Shown: positions 60,837-64,000 of the stretch, piece after piece
How positions within the stretch are numbered: the first letter of the stretch is position 1
How the letters are laid out: each line of letters begins with the position of its first letter
Assembly: GCF_934754935.1 (NCBI RefSeq)
Contig: NZ_CAKVJB010000011.1
Location: 1 to 64,000 of the forward strand
Length of the DNA stretch: 64,000 bases
Direction: 5' to 3'
DNA from: an uncultured Holdemanella sp.
GTDB taxonomy: Bacteria; Bacillota_I; Bacilli_A; Erysipelotrichales; Erysipelotrichaceae
The notes under the pieces: model-generated
Seen by the model: only the letters and a program-made list of their open reading frames with translations
Database searches by the model: none
What the model was told of the DNA's origin: nothing
Translations under genes and position numbers: made by a program

Positions 60837-62365
60837 TTGTGCTAATGTCAGTTTATGTTTTTAATATATTAGTGGATTATATGCCCAATGGAATAGATAA
60901 TGCGCAGGGGTATAGGGAGAAAATGTTTAATCAAATTGGTATAGATGGGTATTATGTATTTACCAATTTTCCTAAAATGAGAAATATATCTTTATATAAT
61001 AATGTGGGTATACCTATAAATAAAATGGTTAATCCAATTTTGAAAATGACGGGTAGGGATTATTTTGATTTTGATGCTGAAACGGATGTAATGGTTCGTG
61101 AATTAGAGCAAAATTTGAATGCTGATAAAGTCGTTTATGTTGAGAATGCGGTTCAACTATGGAAAAATGGATACATTGTAGCGGAAATACATACTGTGCC
61201 AAATGATTCAAATCATTTTTATGAAGTATTATATTTTAAAAGTAATTGCTTACTTAAGACTGATTTTTATTCAAATGGTAGAGTCTATTCTGATTTTTTC
61301 ATTACGGCAAGTCGTGATAATGGTTCATTATATGCAAAAAAAGTGAAACGAGTTTTCTATAAGAAAAATGGCGAGGTTTGTTTAGAACAGATAGATAATA
61401 ACTATATCATGAATAACGGTAAGATAATTGATTGTTATGAAATTATAGATTTATATTTAGATTTATTAAATTTGAATGAAAATGATTCAATTATAATGGA
61501 TCGTGCATATAATTTGGAATTTAATGACATAATTCTTGGAAAAAAGTTACCTTGTAAAAAGATATGTGTTATTCATTCTGGACATTACTTTGAACCAAAT
61601 CAATCAATGTATGCTTTGTATCTAAATTATGAATATTATTATTGGTTTAAATATTCTAAGTATATTGATTCTTTTGTTGTTTCAACTGAAAATCAAAAGA
61701 AAGATTTGATTAGTGTACTTAATAAGTATGGTTATGCTATTCCAAATATCGAGGTAATACCAGTAGGTGCTATTGATAATTTGCGTGTTTCAAATGATAG
61801 AAAGCAAAATTCGATTCTTACAGCATCACGAATAGTGAGAGGTAAAAGAATTGATTTGATTATTCGAGCGGTTATTGAAGCACATAAAAAGAATAGTAAT
61901 ATTTCATTAGATATTTATGGTAGGGGCGATGACATTATAAAAAATGAATTGGTTGAAATTATTCAAAATAATGATGCTTCTGAATATATCCATTTCATGG
62001 GTTTTCAACGTTTAGATGAGGTATATAAAAAATATCAATTGTACATTTCTACGTCTATTTTTGAAACGTTTGGACTAACATTGTTAGAAGCGGCATCATC
62101 AGGCTGTGCTTTGATCGGACTAGATGTACCTTATGGAAATACAACGTTTATTGAGAATGAAAAAAATGGTTATTTGGTAGAATATAACTTTAATCGTGAT
62201 ATTAATTATGAAAATCAATTGATAAATGTTATTGCGGATAGAATTGTGGATGCGTTTAGCGATTACAGAAGATTGAATGAGTTTTCAGAACATTCATATA
62301 AAATAGCCAATGAATTTCTTGTCACAAAGATAAGCGAAAAATGGAAGCGCGTTTTAGAAAAATAG
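60833..62365 (+). CDS. gtfA: GT4 glycosyltransferase of the GtfA (serine-rich adhesin) type
   Basis: 510 residues; GTG at 60833, GTG 60839 and ATG 60845 are all possible. The N-terminal half (VYVFNILVDYMPNGIDNAQG, YREKMFNQIG) is the extended acceptor region seen in accessory-Sec GtfA enzymes. The C-terminal half is a GT-B retaining transferase: LTASRIVRGKRIDLIIRAV, DIYGRGDD, HFMGFQ, and the E-x7-E motif ETFGLTLLEAASSG. GtfA with its partner adds GlcNAc to Ser/Thr of serine-rich adhesins before export. The next gene encodes such a protein. Confidence 0.88.
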   Translation: MIVLMSVYVFNILVDYMPNGIDNAQGYREKMFNQIGIDGYYVFTNFPKMRNISLYNNVGIPINKMVNPILKMTGRDYFDFDAETDVMVRELEQNLNADKVVYVENAVQLWKNGYIVAEIHTVPNDSNHFYEVLYFKSNCLLKTDFYSNGRVYSDFFITASRDNGSLYAKKVKRVFYKKNGEVCLEQIDNNYIMNNGKIIDCYEIIDLYLDLLNLNENDSIIMDRAYNLEFNDIILGKKLPCKKICVIHSGHYFEPNQSMYALYLNYEYYYWFKYSKYIDSFVVSTENQKKDLISVLNKYGYAIPNIEVIPVGAIDNLRVSNDRKQNSILTASRIVRGKRIDLIIRAVIEAHKKNSNISLDIYGRGDDIIKNELVEIIQNNDASEYIHFMGFQRLDEVYKKYQLYISTSIFETFGLTLLEAASSGCALIGLDVPYGNTTFIENEKNGYLVEYNFNRDINYENQLINVIADRIVDAFSDYRRLNEFSEHSYKIANEFLVTKISEKWKRVLEK

Positions 62366-62563
62366 AGTATTTAGTTATATTAGTAGATATTTTTTTGTTG
62401 TACTTTAATATGTTGATATTATTAATAAAGTTATTGTAAATATAACTTCAGTTAGCATACTGGTTATATTATTTATATGCTTATTTTAATATATGTTCAC
62501 GCATATTAACAAATGTAGATTTTTTAAAAAAAAGTGGTTAGAAATCGCGTTTTTTACTTGAAT
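62366..62563. other. AT-rich start of the adhesin leader region
   Basis: No gene. AATATAAC/GTTATATT at about 62439-62477 can form a hairpin. The adhesin promoter presumably lies here. Confidence 0.4.
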
Positions 62564-62639
62564 AAATCAAGCTTTCCGTTTACTATTAAACCTAGTAAGG
62601 GAAGAGTGCATCTTTTCGTGTACTCTGCTTGATTTTTTT
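62564..62639 (+). promoter_or_regulatory. Three-way-junction leader ending in a terminator, before the adhesin gene
   Basis: P1 AAATCAAGC (62564-62572) pairs with GCTTGATTT (62627-62635). P2 TTACTA/TAGTAA (62580-62585 with 62593-62598). P3 AGAGTGCA/TGTACTCT (62603-62610 with 62619-62626) abuts P1. The 3-prime arm of P1 runs into seven T, so the closed form is a terminator 60 bases before the adhesin ATG. No known riboswitch class is recognised. Confidence 0.65.
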
Positions 62640-62698
62640 ATTTCTAATTTATGGGCTATATAGAAATATAAAAGTTTTTTTGGGAAGGAATGAGTAGA

Positions 62699-64000
62699 AT
62701 GTCGAAAAAGAAAAAGAATATAAGAAGAAAAAAATCGAACAATCTTTTAAAGGGAATGGCTGCTGCTGGTGCTGTTGTTGGTGGCGGAACTATTTTTGCG
62801 GGTAACAATGCTGTTTATGCTGCTGAAAATGAACAAGGTGTTATTGGTTCACAATCAGAAGAACAAATTATTGAATCTCAATCTGTTTCTGAATCAACAA
62901 CAGAATCTTTATCTCAAGCTAAATCAGAAACTAGTAGTTATGATAGTGAAGCATCTGCTGCTACTTCTGCAGTAGAAGGTAATACTGTTCAAACAAATCA
63001 AGGAAAAGGATTTGCAAAACGTGTTTCAAGTTTCTTTAATAATGAACAAAATATTATGACTGTTGATGAGACAGAAGGACAAAACGGAACTAATGAAAAC
63101 ACTGTTGCGAATGAGAATGAAATAACTTCTAAAGAATCTTCTGCTTCTATTTCCACGGCAGAGTCAATTGTAAAATCAGAAAGTGTTAGTGCTTCTGATG
63201 AGAAGAGTGAAGCATTAATAGAATCTGAAAATTTTAGTAATTCTGAATCAGAAAGTCTTTTAAAAAGTGAAGCTAATTATATAGTTGATAGTAAATCAAT
63301 TTCTCTTGCTGCTTCTGAATCAGCTAGTCAATTTAAAAGTGAATATCAAGAAGGTTTAAATTCATTGAGTCAAGCTGAAAAAGATTTTGAAAGTAATTCA
63401 AATAGAATTGATAAATATGAAGAGCTTGTTGGTGAAATTGTAGAATTACAAAAAGAGTTAGAAAGCGTTCGTGAAAGTATTCAAAAGCAATCAAATCCTA
63501 GCTTAAATACAAGTTATGATGGCAAAAGGACATGGTATCAAGTTGCGAATGATTTATCAATTAAATTAGCTAAATATTATTTCTTCCAAGAGTATGGGGT
63601 TGGAGAAATCAGTGGAGATGCTGGAGATTGGTATCGTGATGGTCAAGATAACAAATATGATGTTAACTACATTTATTTGGAATATACAGATGCACATGGT
63701 GTTGTGCATAAAGGATATTTTGACTATATTGAAGCAAACGATTCTGGATATTTGTCTATAAAAAAGCCTAAAGATGTCACACAGGTCGTTGTATTAAAGA
63801 AAGAAATTGCTTATGTAAATATTGAAAAAGTTGATGGGCATTGGCAAAAAGTTGGTGCGTATTGGCAATATATTCAACCAGAAACTAAATGTAATTATTA
63901 TTATTCTAAAACAGATGAAAATGGCAATGTTAAGCATTATTTAAAAACAAGTGGTGATTCAACTTATAGAGAAATTGAAAGTAATAGAGTTACTGTCAAT
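62699..64000 (+). CDS. Serine-rich repeat surface adhesin, N-terminal part (runs off the window)
   Basis: ATG at 62699 after GGAAGGA; 434 codons open to the last base. The signal is long and basic (KKKKNIRRKKSNNLL) with a glycine-rich core (AAAGAVVGGGTIFAG), the pattern of accessory-Sec substrates. It is followed by a Ser/Glu-rich low-complexity region (ESQSVSESTTESLSQAKSE and similar, to about residue 220) likely to be glycosylated, a short coiled coil (YEELVGEIVELQKELESV), then a folded binding region beginning TSYDGKRTWYQVANDLS. Two glycosylation genes stand upstream. The rest of the gene and any LPXTG signal lie outside. Confidence 0.88.
   Translation, partial: MSKKKKNIRRKKSNNLLKGMAAAGAVVGGGTIFAGNNAVYAAENEQGVIGSQSEEQIIESQSVSESTTESLSQAKSETSSYDSEASAATSAVEGNTVQTNQGKGFAKRVSSFFNNEQNIMTVDETEGQNGTNENTVANENEITSKESSASISTAESIVKSESVSASDEKSEALIESENFSNSESESLLKSEANYIVDSKSISLAASESASQFKSEYQEGLNSLSQAEKDFESNSNRIDKYEELVGEIVELQKELESVRESIQKQSNPSLNTSYDGKRTWYQVANDLSIKLAKYYFFQEYGVGEISGDAGDWYRDGQDNKYDVNYIYLEYTDAHGVVHKGYFDYIEANDSGYLSIKKPKDVTQVVVLKKEIAYVNIEKVDGHWQKVGAYWQYIQPETKCNYYYSKTDENGNVKHYLKTSGDSTYREIESNRVTVN

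Noticed and set aside
62769..62975. 68-codon leucine-rich plus-strand frame
   Set aside because: It is a shifted frame of the serine-rich adhesin signal and repeat region.

Overview
This window is AT-rich bacterial chromosome from a Gram-positive Bacillota. RNase HIII, MutS2, RecD2, a T-box alanyl-tRNA synthetase leader, class C sortase pili and an ECF S-component all point there. The style of the housekeeping genes suggests an Erysipelotrichia-like (Erysipelotrichaceae) gut or oral organism. The class is inference from gene content, not a database match.

Layout. 1-3.2 kb: a prophage integrase next to a lysis cassette (holin, small coiled-coil membrane protein, amidase endolysin). 3.4-5.7 kb: an Abi_2/AbiF-type HEPN toxin with a convergent small RNA, then a NYN-domain nuclease gene with an attenuator-like leader and two small RNA genes downstream. 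6-8 kb: a PadR/HAAS operon. 8.1-21.7 kb: core genes (UbiB-like kinase, lspA, rluD, dCMP deaminase, a GGDEF protein, rnhC, mutS2, uvrC, a zinc-less VanY relative, phosphoesterase, left-handed beta-helix protein, GT51 transglycosylase). 21.7-26.7 kb: an accessory patch holding an MqsR/MqsA-Panacea toxin-antitoxin pair with a decayed toxin, a split Rpn nuclease gene and a YhcG-type nuclease. 26.8-30.4 kb: two identical tRNA-Leu(CAA) genes, mnmA, recD2, followed by a ParE toxin relic.

31-35 kb: a hybrid histidine kinase and a Crp/Fnr regulator flanked by minus-strand small RNA candidates. 35-44.4 kb: a sortase-dependent pilus island (signal peptidase I, giant LPSTG adhesin, LPSTG pilin, class C sortase, LPNSG minor pilin, second sortase). 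44.4-54 kb: a defence and mobile-element zone. It has two further AbiF-type genes, each facing a short promoter-driven two-hairpin RNA, with an ADP-ribosyltransferase-like gene, an AAA ATPase, trkA-trkH, a broken IS4-type transposase and a Y-family polymerase relic between or beside them. 54.4-59.6 kb: a vitamin-transport S-component divergent from a MocR regulator, then T-box-alaS. 59.6-64 kb: a NusG paralogue, two glycosylation genes, a terminator-bearing three-way-junction leader and the start of a serine-rich adhesin that runs off the end.

The strongest candidate system is the set of three HEPN-motif Abi_2 genes, each paired with its own convergent small RNA. For the second and third copies the RNA promoter blocks match at 62 of 64 positions. 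The two hairpins that follow differ at 20 of 42 positions, yet all 15 predicted base pairs are kept. That is what an RNA antitoxin under pairing and specificity selection would look like.
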